In this document: one piece after another, positions 10,228-18,247 of the stretch | Numbering within the stretch: the stretch's first letter is position 1 | How the letters are laid out: each line of letters opens with the position of its first letter | From: AP-15 sp963738185 | Lineage (GTDB): Bacteria; Pseudomonadota; Alphaproteobacteria; ATCC43930; CGMCC-115725 | Reading direction: 5' to 3' | Assembly: GCA_963738185.1 (NCBI GenBank) | Contig: CAVTVA010000003.1 | Coordinates: 186,001 to 250,000 of the forward strand | DNA length: 64,000 bases | Made by a program: the position numbers and the translations under genes | Notes under the pieces: model-generated | What the model saw: the letters and a program-made list of their open reading frames with translations, nothing else | What the model was told of the DNA's origin: nothing | Databases searched by the model: none

Positions 10228-10741
10228 GATCCCGCTCCTGCCGGTAGTTGACAACCGCTGCCGCATCTGTCGCGACCGCGTCGACGGCGGCGTCACGCAA
10301 CAGATCGGCGGTGCCGCACAATTGGGCGAGCGCCTGATGCAGCATGGCAAACAGCAGCACGTCGGAGGGCGGCGCCGCGGGGAAAATCGGGTTCGGCCAT
10401 TGCCGCGGGTCGTAGGCGATGATGCAGTCCGAGCCGCCGCCGGCGCCGAGCACGCTTCGGCCACTCGCATCGGTCATGCCGGTGGCGACGCCTGGTGCCG
10501 TGGCTGCCCGCAGAGCCTGCGGCCGGACCGAGGCGTTGGGCGGATCGGTCGCGGCCGGCTTGTCGATCAGCACGCCATGCCCGCTGGCGAGGATCTGCCG
10601 GACCAGGGCGCGACCGCAGGCGGTCCTGGTGATCCGGGTGATGTCGGCCACCACGTTACCGGCGTAGCCGGCCTCGGCCGTGGCGACGCGAAGCCATCCG
10701 GTGCCGCCGCTCGCGCCTGATTTGGCAGGATCTTCGCTCAT
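10220..10741 (-). CDS. M91-like protein with degenerate zinc motif, T6SS-associated
   Basis: This 173-residue protein follows vgrG with an ATGA overlap. Its pattern (GGSDCIIAYDPRQWPNP, then PPSDVLLFAMLHQAL, then GT at residues 143-144) resembles the M91 / NleD-like effector metallopeptidase domain. In that family the DV.LF segment is followed by the zinc motif HExxH. Here residues 132-136 read AMLHQ, so both zinc-binding histidines and the catalytic glutamate appear to be replaced. It is either an inactive homologue, perhaps acting as an adaptor, or a misassigned fold. The family link rests on my recollection of the family pattern, not an alignment. It sits in a translationally coupled string vgrG, this gene, then a hypothetical gene. 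Confidence 0.55.
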   Translation of the reverse strand: MSEDPAKSGASGGTGWLRVATAEAGYAGNVVADITRITRTACGRALVRQILASGHGVLIDKPAATDPPNASVRPQALRAATAPGVATGMTDASGRSVLGAGGGSDCIIAYDPRQWPNPIFPAAPPSDVLLFAMLHQALAQLCGTADLLRDAAVDAVATDAAAVVNYRQERDRG

Positions 10742-13623
10742 GGCCGCGACAATCCCCGCTGGTTTGGTTCTCCCCCCTGGTTTGGCTCGATCGAAGAGCC
10801 GCCCTCGATAGACATCAGGGCCTCGGCAGCGCTCGAGCCATAATCGCCGCAATCGACATGGCCGGTCAGCTGCTCACAGGTTGGCGCCGGCTGGATTTGG
10901 TCGGTGTGCGTGTTCCGGGTTCCGTGGCCGCTCGGATTGGGGTCGCAATCCGCGAGCCGCTTGTTGGGCTCGTCGCCTGGCTCGGCCGCCGCGGCGTCGG
11001 TGATATCCTGCATCTTGAGCGCGCCGCGCGCGCCCGGATCGCCGCCCGAATTGATGTAGACCATCGGGCCTGTGATGTAGACGCCGCAAGGGTCGATGAC
11101 GACCCAGCTGGCGCCGACTTTCAAGGTGATCTTCTTGGTCGCCTCGAGCACGATCTCGTTCGCCCCGTGGCTCCATTGGCCGCGGATCACCTCGGTCAAA
11201 TCGCCCTTGACATCGATTTGGGTATTTCCTTTGATCGTGAGCTCATAATTCTTTTCGACCTGCTGGTATTTGCTGTCGCCGACATGCAGATCGTACTCGC
11301 CGGCGACCGTGGTGTAGGCGGCGCCGCCAAACGGCTGGTTGTTCTTGTCCTTTCCGGGTGTGACCTTGATGTGCTGGTTGCCGTAAGTCGTCTTGAACGA
11401 ATGGGCAAAAGCGGTGACGTCGAGGCGGGCCTGCGAGCGGATCAGATATTGCTCGCAGTTGCGAGTATCGTCGAGACGGAGCAGATGAAACCGGCTCTCC
11501 AGCGGGCTCCCCGAAGGATCGGTGCTCGGGATGCTGGCAGTCTTGAGGCCATTGAAGCGCAGGGCGTCGTCGGCGGTCAATGGCAAGTCGGACAGCTTGT
11601 TGAGTGCCGTATTTTGGTATTGCTCGTTGGCAAAGGCCAGGTTGGTTGTGCTTTGCGCGTTGTTTGCATTGTAGAGGCGGCCGACGATCACCGGGCGCTC
11701 TGGGTCGCCGTCGAGAAAATCGACCAGCACCTCCTGCCCGATCCGCGGCAGAAACTGGGTGCCGTAATGCCGGCCGGCCCAGCCTTCGACGACGCGCAGC
11801 CAGGCGGTATTGCCTCCCAGCCGGGTCGGCTTCTGCGGCTGAGCGAACGGAAATACCGGCGGAAGCTTGCCGCTGCCCTGCGGCGGTCCCGGGTCCCACG
11901 GAAAGCGCACCCGCACCCGGCCAATCGCATCGCAGAAGATGTCGTGTTGGCTGGTATCGACGCCCTTCGCATCATCCGGACCGATCACCACCGCGGTGTG
12001 GGGCCCGCGCGCGACCGGCCGCCCAGCCAGCGGAAGCGGCAGATCGAGCGGTGCATCGGCGGGGACGGCGATCACGCCGACCGCGAGGGTCGCCATGTTG
12101 GCCACATCGGTCACCGCCCGCTTGAAGTCGGCGCCGCCCAGCACCGAGCCGACCGTCCCTGGCACCACTCCCGCGGCGATGCTCAGCACTCCGGCAATAT
12201 CGCTGCCCAGCCCCGACGCCGTATTGGGCAAGCTTTCGGACAGGGGATTGATCGCCGGATAAATCTTTGCTTGTGCGGCTTGCGTCACCCACAATGATGC
12301 ATTGTGGAAGGCATTGTTCGTATTGTCCAACGCATCCGCCTCCAATTGCTTTATCGTGTTGATAAAAAGATCGAGGATTTTTTCAATCCCGAGAAAATTG
12401 ATGGTGATATAATTATAGTCGTTTCCCGTGATAACGAGGGTGTCGATCGCAAAATGTTTGTTTACGACATTGTCATAAGTGTCATCTTCGTTATCATTTG
12501 GATTGAAATTTTTGAATTCCTCAACATGAAACGAATGACCCTGGACAAACGCCTGGTTCTTGGTGACCCCGCTGAGCAGCAGCACCCCTGACTGGTTTTG
12601 CGTGGCCGCAGCTTGCGCCAGCGCCGCTGCATCGGCCTGGGAGAACACCGGTTGGGCGAAGCTTGTGCTGCCCGAGAATTCGCTCTGCAGCGGCTGCCCG
12701 CCCTCGTTTTTTAAGAGGTCGTCCCGTTGCGCCACCGCCTCATCCTGGTAGAAGGGGTGCGTCGGGTCGAGATAGTTGAACCCTCCGATCGCAACACGCC
12801 GTTGCGGAGGGCGGAAGCGGCGCACCAGCTTGCCGATTTCCCGGATACCAGGACCGTCGTCTTTCGTTACCTTGACATCGCAAATGCCGGCTGTCGGAAC
12901 TCTCGTGTCAAAGCTGCCCTTTAGCACCATCACATCATTAAGCACAAAATCGCCACTGTCCGCGTCAGATCCAAAATAATACCGGATATTGAAACGCGCC
13001 ATCAACCGCGACATGAAATCGAGCGTGCTTTCTCCAAATTGGACGCAATAGTCAATCGGGGCAAAGGGATGGCGAGGGTCCTTTAATCCTTTGGTGTCGA
13101 TTTTCAGATGCGGGAAAGTCTTTTTCGCCTCGTCGGCGATCGCGTCGATGATCTGGACGACGGTCTTGCCTTCGAAGACCCGGTAGCAGATGTCGCGACT
13201 TAATACTTTTACCCATGGGACAACGCGTGCCCGATAGAGGTGAAAGTCTCTTTCGTGGATCACGAATATTTTGGTCAGATCGATGTCCAGCAGGTCCTCG
13301 AAGCTCTCGAACATCCCGACGCGCTTGTAGAAGATGTCCTGGCCCTGGTTATCGCCGTCGTCGCTGCTATTCGCCGGCCGCGCGCCGATTTCGGCATGGG
13401 TCCCGATCAACCGAGTGGTGTCGAGCGGCGGGCGCGCATGGCCTTCCCTGCCGCCGGCGTCGCGCAGCATGATGACGTCATAGGCGTAGAGCTGGGAGAC
13501 CGCCTCGATGCCGTCGAGCTTAACCAGCAGCAGCGGGTCGCCCTCGAGATTCTTCTCCGCCGCGTCGCTGTCGAGGATCGTGTCGATTCGGAGGAGGCGC
13601 TCTTTTTGATGATAGCCGGCCAT
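10738..13623 (-). CDS. tssI: Type VI secretion tip protein VgrG
   Basis: This 961-residue VgrG has four parts. The N-terminal gp27-like half holds the ARFNIRYYFGSDADSGDFVL segment. The gp5-like OB fold lies near residues 541-650 (GRVRVRFPWDPGPP to VGRLYNANN). The beta-helix needle runs from about 795 to 865 (YELTIKGNTQIDVKG, WVVIDPCGVYITGP). A Pro/Asn/Gly-rich tail of about 90 residues follows. It forms the trimeric spike on the Hcp tube. Between the gp27 half and the OB fold lies an unusual insert (about residues 350-530), encoded partly by a strikingly AT-rich patch (12330-12545). The tail could dock the PAAR-like protein or cargo. The stop overlaps the M91-like gene start. Confidence 0.93.
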   Translation of the reverse strand: MAGYHQKERLLRIDTILDSDAAEKNLEGDPLLLVKLDGIEAVSQLYAYDVIMLRDAGGREGHARPPLDTTRLIGTHAEIGARPANSSDDGDNQGQDIFYKRVGMFESFEDLLDIDLTKIFVIHERDFHLYRARVVPWVKVLSRDICYRVFEGKTVVQIIDAIADEAKKTFPHLKIDTKGLKDPRHPFAPIDYCVQFGESTLDFMSRLMARFNIRYYFGSDADSGDFVLNDVMVLKGSFDTRVPTAGICDVKVTKDDGPGIREIGKLVRRFRPPQRRVAIGGFNYLDPTHPFYQDEAVAQRDDLLKNEGGQPLQSEFSGSTSFAQPVFSQADAAALAQAAATQNQSGVLLLSGVTKNQAFVQGHSFHVEEFKNFNPNDNEDDTYDNVVNKHFAIDTLVITGNDYNYITINFLGIEKILDLFINTIKQLEADALDNTNNAFHNASLWVTQAAQAKIYPAINPLSESLPNTASGLGSDIAGVLSIAAGVVPGTVGSVLGGADFKRAVTDVANMATLAVGVIAVPADAPLDLPLPLAGRPVARGPHTAVVIGPDDAKGVDTSQHDIFCDAIGRVRVRFPWDPGPPQGSGKLPPVFPFAQPQKPTRLGGNTAWLRVVEGWAGRHYGTQFLPRIGQEVLVDFLDGDPERPVIVGRLYNANNAQSTTNLAFANEQYQNTALNKLSDLPLTADDALRFNGLKTASIPSTDPSGSPLESRFHLLRLDDTRNCEQYLIRSQARLDVTAFAHSFKTTYGNQHIKVTPGKDKNNQPFGGAAYTTVAGEYDLHVGDSKYQQVEKNYELTIKGNTQIDVKGDLTEVIRGQWSHGANEIVLEATKKITLKVGASWVVIDPCGVYITGPMVYINSGGDPGARGALKMQDITDAAAAEPGDEPNKRLADCDPNPSGHGTRNTHTDQIQPAPTCEQLTGHVDCGDYGSSAAEALMSIEGGSSIEPNQGGEPNQRGLSRP

Positions 13624-14066
13624 TGCAAAGTTTCCCCGATAATGCTGCGGCTCACCGGTTTTTGAGCGGGTGTCATGCTGCCTTCGCCACTCCGAGACGG
13701 TCGGGCTGAAGGAATTGCCGAGTCGGGCGCGCGCTTACGCACCGACACGGGCATTGTTGCGTCTCGTCGTGACAGGCGGGAGAATTTCCGCCAGCCCCCA
13801 GCCAGTGTCAATGCCGTCCGGGTATATCGGTTTGGAGCAGATCAGTTTTATTGACCAATTCATGCTCCAGCGCGGCCCCGTTCTTGAAAAACTATTCAAG
13901 CGCGCCAATCGCGGGGCGAATTTTCGCCGCCGTCGATTGCTCGCATGCCGTCGTCGCCACTTTGCCGTCATCCGGAAAGCAGAGACCTCGGTTTCAGGTG
14001 GCAATTTACCGTGTTCTGCGTTACTGTAAGCCATATTCCTTCGTGTCGGATTCACGCTCCTGCCGG
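13624..14066. promoter_or_regulatory. Divergent control region between vgrG and tagH
   Basis: These 443 bp separate the minus-strand vgrG module from the plus-strand tagH operon and must hold both promoters. It is less GC-rich than the flanking genes. An inverted repeat CTTGAA-N6-TTCAAG lies at 13883-13900. Open frames here lack homology or plausible starts. No terminator or known operator was recognised. Confidence 0.45.
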
Positions 14067-15437
14067 ATGACCCTGACCCTCTCCATGCTGCGCTGTCCGG
14101 ATACCGTGCCGCCGCAGACGCGCACCGTGACGGGGGGTGAGTTTTCGATCGGCCGCGGTGCCGCGAACGACTGGGTGTTGCCCGATCCGGAGCGGTTTTT
14201 GTCCGGCCGGCACTGCCTGCTCGCCTACCGCTCCGGCGGGTGGCAGATCGCCGATTTGTCGACCAACGGCACCTTTCTGAATAGCGAGGCCGAGCCGATC
14301 GGCCATGGCGCGGCGCGCGAATTGCGCGATGGCGACCGGCTGCGGCTCGGCGCCTACGAGCTCGAATTGCGCGTCGCCGAAGCCGCGCCGGCGCCGCTCG
14401 CCCTGGACCGCAACGACCCGCTCGACCCGTTTGCGGCGCCGGTTCGCGGCGCGCTCGACCCGTTTGCGGCGCCGGGTCAGCAGGCGCTCGACCAGGATCC
14501 GCTGCTGCGGCCGCGGCCGGAGCAGGACCCGTTCGCGATCGGGCTTGCCCCGCCATCGGTCAACCTGCCGGCGGATTACGACCCGCTGATGCCCGAGCCG
14601 GACGAGGCGCCGTTCGCCGGCCCGACCCAGCCCGACCATTCGCCGCATCTCGAGGACGCGTTCGCGGTGCCGGCGGCGCGTGCGGTGCTGCCGGAAGACT
14701 GGGACCGCGAGCTTGGCCCACAAGGCCCCGCCGTGGCGCCGCCGCCCATCGCCGTCGAACCGGTTCCGCCCGTCCCGGCCGCGATCGGTCCGATGCCGGC
14801 AGCGCCGGCTTCGCCGGCACCGGCGCCCGCCGCCACAATGCCCGCGGCCGGGGACCTGCTTGCCGATTTTCTGCGCGGCGCCGGGTTGCCCGACGCCCGC
14901 CCGACCGATCCGGCGGTGACAATGGAAAGGCTCGGCGCCGCCTTTCGCGCCTTTGTCGCCGGTCTGCGCCAGGCGCTGATCGCCCGCGCCGCGATTAAGG
15001 GCGAGCTGCGCATCGAGACGACCTTGATCCGCAGCCGCGGCAACAACCCGCTGAAGTTTTCGGCCGACGATGACGACGCGCTGCTGGCGCTGATCGGCGC
15101 CGGCCGGCGCACCGAGATGGACGCCGCTGCGGCGGTGAGCGAGGCATTGCGCGACATTCGCCTGCACGAGTTGGCGACGATCGCGGCGATGCAGACCGCG
15201 GTGCGCGCGCTTCTGGCCGAGCTCGATCCGGCAAAGCTGCGCCGGTCGGCCGAGCGCGGCGGGCTCGACTTTGTGCCGTTGCAGAAGAAGGCCCATGCCT
15301 GGGATGCGTTCGCGGCGCATCACGCAGATCTCACCCAGGCCCTCGCCGATAATTTCGACAGCGCCTTTGGCAAGGCCTTCGCCCGCGCCTATGAGCGGGC
15401 TCTCGCCGAGGCCTCGGCCAACGGGCCTGCAACCTGA
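14067..15437 (+). CDS. tagH: T6SS-associated FHA domain protein TagH (ImpI)
   Basis: This 456-residue protein opens with a forkhead-associated domain (about residues 5-105). It keeps the phosphothreonine-binding signatures SIGRGAANDWVLPD, SGRHC and DLSTNGTFLN. A low-complexity Pro/Ala/Asp linker with repeated DPF segments follows, then the TagH C-terminal domain (about 285-456). In T6SS it is bound or phosphorylated through the PpkA pathway and promotes assembly. The start at ATG 14067 was chosen because the domain begins there; the upstream in-frame ATG at 13851 would add 72 unrelated residues. It opens the tagH-tssK-tssL-tssM-tagF-pppA operon. Confidence 0.9.
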   Translation: MTLTLSMLRCPDTVPPQTRTVTGGEFSIGRGAANDWVLPDPERFLSGRHCLLAYRSGGWQIADLSTNGTFLNSEAEPIGHGAARELRDGDRLRLGAYELELRVAEAAPAPLALDRNDPLDPFAAPVRGALDPFAAPGQQALDQDPLLRPRPEQDPFAIGLAPPSVNLPADYDPLMPEPDEAPFAGPTQPDHSPHLEDAFAVPAARAVLPEDWDRELGPQGPAVAPPPIAVEPVPPVPAAIGPMPAAPASPAPAPAATMPAAGDLLADFLRGAGLPDARPTDPAVTMERLGAAFRAFVAGLRQALIARAAIKGELRIETTLIRSRGNNPLKFSADDDDALLALIGAGRRTEMDAAAAVSEALRDIRLHELATIAAMQTAVRALLAELDPAKLRRSAERGGLDFVPLQKKAHAWDAFAAHHADLTQALADNFDSAFGKAFARAYERALAEASANGPAT

Positions 15438-15516
15438 TCGCGCGGCGCTCGCCGGGGTCTCCCGCGAATGCTAGATTGCGGGTGAAGCCGCCGGCAGGGG
15501 AGGGCGGGGAGCGCCG

Positions 15517-16845
15517 ATGACGTGGACCAACCGGGTCGTCTGGCAGGAAGGCATGTTCCTGCGCGCCCAACATTTTCAGCAGCAGGACCGCTGGCTGGAA
15601 ACCGTGGTCCGCGCCAGCACCGCCTCGCTGCGCCCGCATCCCTGGGGCTTGGTCGAGATGGCGATCGACCGCGATCTCTTATCGACGGGGCGGTTCGCGC
15701 TGACCTCGGCGAGCGGCGTCTTTGAGGACGGGACCCCGTTCGCCATCCCCGGCGAAACCGATCATCCGGCACCCCTCGATCTGCCGGAAAGCGCGCGCAA
15801 CGTGGTGGTCTATCTCGCCGCCCCGGTGCGCCAGCGGGGTGCGGTCGAGATCGGCGCCGGCAACGGCAGCGAAGGCCGTTACGGGCTCGCCGATTTCGAG
15901 GCCTATGACACGCATTCGGCCTCGCCGCAGCCGGCCTCGCTGCAGGTTGCCCGCCTGCGGCTGCGCTATCTGCTCGAAACCGACGAGCGCGCCGGCTATC
16001 TGACGATCGGGCTCGCCCGGGTGGTCGAGGTCGGCGCCGACCGCCGCGCGAGCCTGGACGACCGCTGGATCGCCCCGGTGCTGGTCTGCTCGGCCGCGGT
16101 TCCGCTCGCCGGCCTGCTCAGCGAATTCTCCGGCATGCTGAACCAGCGCGGCGAGGCCTTGGCCCAGCGCCTGACCGCACCGGGCTCGCGCGGCGTCGCC
16201 GAGGTCGCCGACTTCCTGCTGCTGCAATCGATCAACCGCTGGCAAAAGCTGCTGTCCCACTGGGCCGATGCCGGCAACGTTCACCCCGAAGATCTATACG
16301 CGGTGCTGGTGCAGATGGCCGGCGAGTTCGCCACCTTTACCGAGGTCACCCGGCGGCCGAATTCCTATCCCGCCTACCGCCACGAGGATTTGCAGCGCAG
16401 CTTTGCCCCGGTGGTCGCCGATCTGCGCCGCTCGCTGTCGGCGGTGCTGGAGCAGACCGCGGTGGCGATCCCATTGCAGGAGCGGCGCTACGGCGTGCGA
16501 GTCGGCGCGATCACCGACCGCTCGGTGCTGCGCGCGGCGAGCTTTGTCCTGGTCGTGCAGGCCGATCTGCCGACCGAGAATTTGCGGCGGCTGTTTCCGA
16601 GCCAGGTCAAGATCGGCGCGGTCGAGCACATCCGCGATCTCGTCAATGTCGCGATCCCGGGGATTGCGGTGCGGCCATTGCCGGTGGCGCCGCGCCAAAT
16701 CCCGTTTTACGCCGGCGCGTCCTATTTCGAGCTCGACCGCAACAGCCCGCACTGGCAGCAGATGCAGGCCTCGGGCGGCTTCGCGATCCACGTCTCCGGC
16801 GACTTTCCCAACCTTCAGCTCGAGCTGTGGGCGATCCGTAGCTGA
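15517..16845 (+). CDS. tssK: T6SS baseplate subunit TssK (ImpJ)
   Basis: This 442-residue TssK has the diagnostic N-terminus NRVVWQEGMFLRAQHFQQQD followed by the three-domain baseplate adaptor. The C-terminus LQLELWAIRS is also family-typical. It links the TssE/F/G wedge to the TssL/TssM membrane complex. The start is preceded by a strong purine-rich site (GGGGAGGGCGGGGAG). The gene is intact and of normal length. Confidence 0.95.
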   Translation: MTWTNRVVWQEGMFLRAQHFQQQDRWLETVVRASTASLRPHPWGLVEMAIDRDLLSTGRFALTSASGVFEDGTPFAIPGETDHPAPLDLPESARNVVVYLAAPVRQRGAVEIGAGNGSEGRYGLADFEAYDTHSASPQPASLQVARLRLRYLLETDERAGYLTIGLARVVEVGADRRASLDDRWIAPVLVCSAAVPLAGLLSEFSGMLNQRGEALAQRLTAPGSRGVAEVADFLLLQSINRWQKLLSHWADAGNVHPEDLYAVLVQMAGEFATFTEVTRRPNSYPAYRHEDLQRSFAPVVADLRRSLSAVLEQTAVAIPLQERRYGVRVGAITDRSVLRAASFVLVVQADLPTENLRRLFPSQVKIGAVEHIRDLVNVAIPGIAVRPLPVAPRQIPFYAGASYFELDRNSPHWQQMQASGGFAIHVSGDFPNLQLELWAIRS

Positions 16846-16894
16846 CCGGCGGCGGTGAGGATGAGCGACACCCCCGGATGAGCGGCAAATCGGG

Positions 16895-18244
16895 ATGAGC
16901 GACAACCCGTTCTCCGAGCCCGACGACGGCGAGAAGACGATCATCCGCCCGCTGCCCGGCGGACGGCGCGGCGTGGCCACACCGCCGCAGCACCCCGTTG
17001 CGGCCCCGGCCGGTAGGGATGCTGAGGCGCCTGCTGACGCGGCGCCCGTCACCGAGGACGCCGACACCGTGGCGCTCGGGCTCGGCCCGCTGGTTGCCGC
17101 CGCCGCACCGTTGCTGCAGCTTTTGGCCCGGCTGCGCAACACCTTCAGCCAGCCCGACCCCGGCGAGCTGCGCGAACGCGCGGTGCACGCGATGCGCGGT
17201 TTCGAGCAGCAGGCGCGCGATGCGGCGGTGCCGCTCGACCTGTTGCGCCCGGCGCATTACGCGCTGTGCGCCAGCCTCGACGATGTGGTGCTGAACACGC
17301 CCTGGGGCAGCACCGGGGTGTGGGACGCGCGCTCGCTGGTCTCGACCTTTCATCAGGAGGTGCGCAGCGGCGAGCGCTTTTTCGACTTGTTGGCGCAGAT
17401 GCGGCAGAATCCCGGCAAATACCTGCCGGTGGTCGAGCTGATGTATCTGTGCATGTCGCTCGGCTTTCAGGGGCGCTACCGGCTGTCGCCGCGCGGCCCG
17501 GCCGAGCTCGACCGGCTGCGCGAGGAAACCTACGCGCTGCTGGTGCGCCAGCGCCAGGCGGCCGAGCCCGATTTGTCGCCGCATTGGAAGGGTCTCGCCG
17601 CCCCCTATCGCGGCCTGCGCCCGACCGTGCCGGTCTGGGTCGCCGCCAGCGTCGCGCTCGCCGCCCTAGCCGGGTTGCTGATCTGGTTCGCGGCCGTCCT
17701 CAACGCGTCCTCCGATGCCCTCTACGCGCGGATGCTGCGGGCGCCGCCCGACCATATGCCGCAGATCGCCCGCGCCGCGCCGGTGACGCCGCCGCCGGCG
17801 GTGCTGCCGGTGGCCGACCCGCTCTGCACCTTTCTGCAGCCCGAGGTCGATCAAGGCCTCGTCACCGTGCTGTGCACGCCGCCGACGCCGGTCATCCGCA
17901 TCCGCAATCGCGGCATGTTCGCCTCGGGCAGTGCGGCGATCGATCCGCGCTTTGTGCCGCTGCTGCGCCGCATCGGCGCCGAGCTCAAGGGCGAGAACGG
18001 CAGCGTCGAGGTGATCGGCTATACCGACAACCAGCCGATCCATACCGTGCAGTTCCCGTCGAATTTCCAGCTTTCGGCGGCGCGAGCCGAGGCGGCGCGG
18101 GCGATCCTCGCCGATGGTATCGGCGACCGGTCGCGGATTTCCGCCGAGGGCCGCGGCGAGGCCGACCCGCTGAACGCCAATGCCACCGCCGAGGAGCGCA
18201 ACGACAACCGGCGCATCGAAATCGTGCTGCATCGGCCTGGATGA
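16895..18244 (+). CDS. tssL: T6SS inner-membrane protein TssL with C-terminal OmpA domain (ImpK)
   Basis: This 449-residue fusion has a cytoplasmic DotU/TssL domain (about residues 65-240, with LCASLDDVVLNTPWG). One transmembrane helix follows (about 245-268, WVAASVALAALAGLLIWFAAV), then a periplasmic OmpA/MotB domain (about 330-449) with IGYTDNQP and NRRIEIVLHR. The OmpA domain should bind peptidoglycan and anchor the membrane complex. No tssJ lipoprotein gene is visible in this window, which makes that anchor more relevant. A near copy of its start (ATGAGCGACACCC) lies 34 bases upstream, out of frame. Confidence 0.95.
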   Translation: MSDNPFSEPDDGEKTIIRPLPGGRRGVATPPQHPVAAPAGRDAEAPADAAPVTEDADTVALGLGPLVAAAAPLLQLLARLRNTFSQPDPGELRERAVHAMRGFEQQARDAAVPLDLLRPAHYALCASLDDVVLNTPWGSTGVWDARSLVSTFHQEVRSGERFFDLLAQMRQNPGKYLPVVELMYLCMSLGFQGRYRLSPRGPAELDRLREETYALLVRQRQAAEPDLSPHWKGLAAPYRGLRPTVPVWVAASVALAALAGLLIWFAAVLNASSDALYARMLRAPPDHMPQIARAAPVTPPPAVLPVADPLCTFLQPEVDQGLVTVLCTPPTPVIRIRNRGMFASGSAAIDPRFVPLLRRIGAELKGENGSVEVIGYTDNQPIHTVQFPSNFQLSAARAEAARAILADGIGDRSRISAEGRGEADPLNANATAEERNDNRRIEIVLHRPG

Positions 18245-18247
18245 GCG

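Noticed and set aside
10858..12297. A 479-codon plus-strand open frame opposite vgrG
   Set aside because: It is the antisense shadow of vgrG, with basic low-complexity composition and no homology.
16861..16907. Duplicate start sequence (ATGAGCGACA at 16861 and 16895) before tssL
   Set aside because: The first copy stops after five codons and is out of frame; it may aid ribosome loading, but nothing supports a gene.
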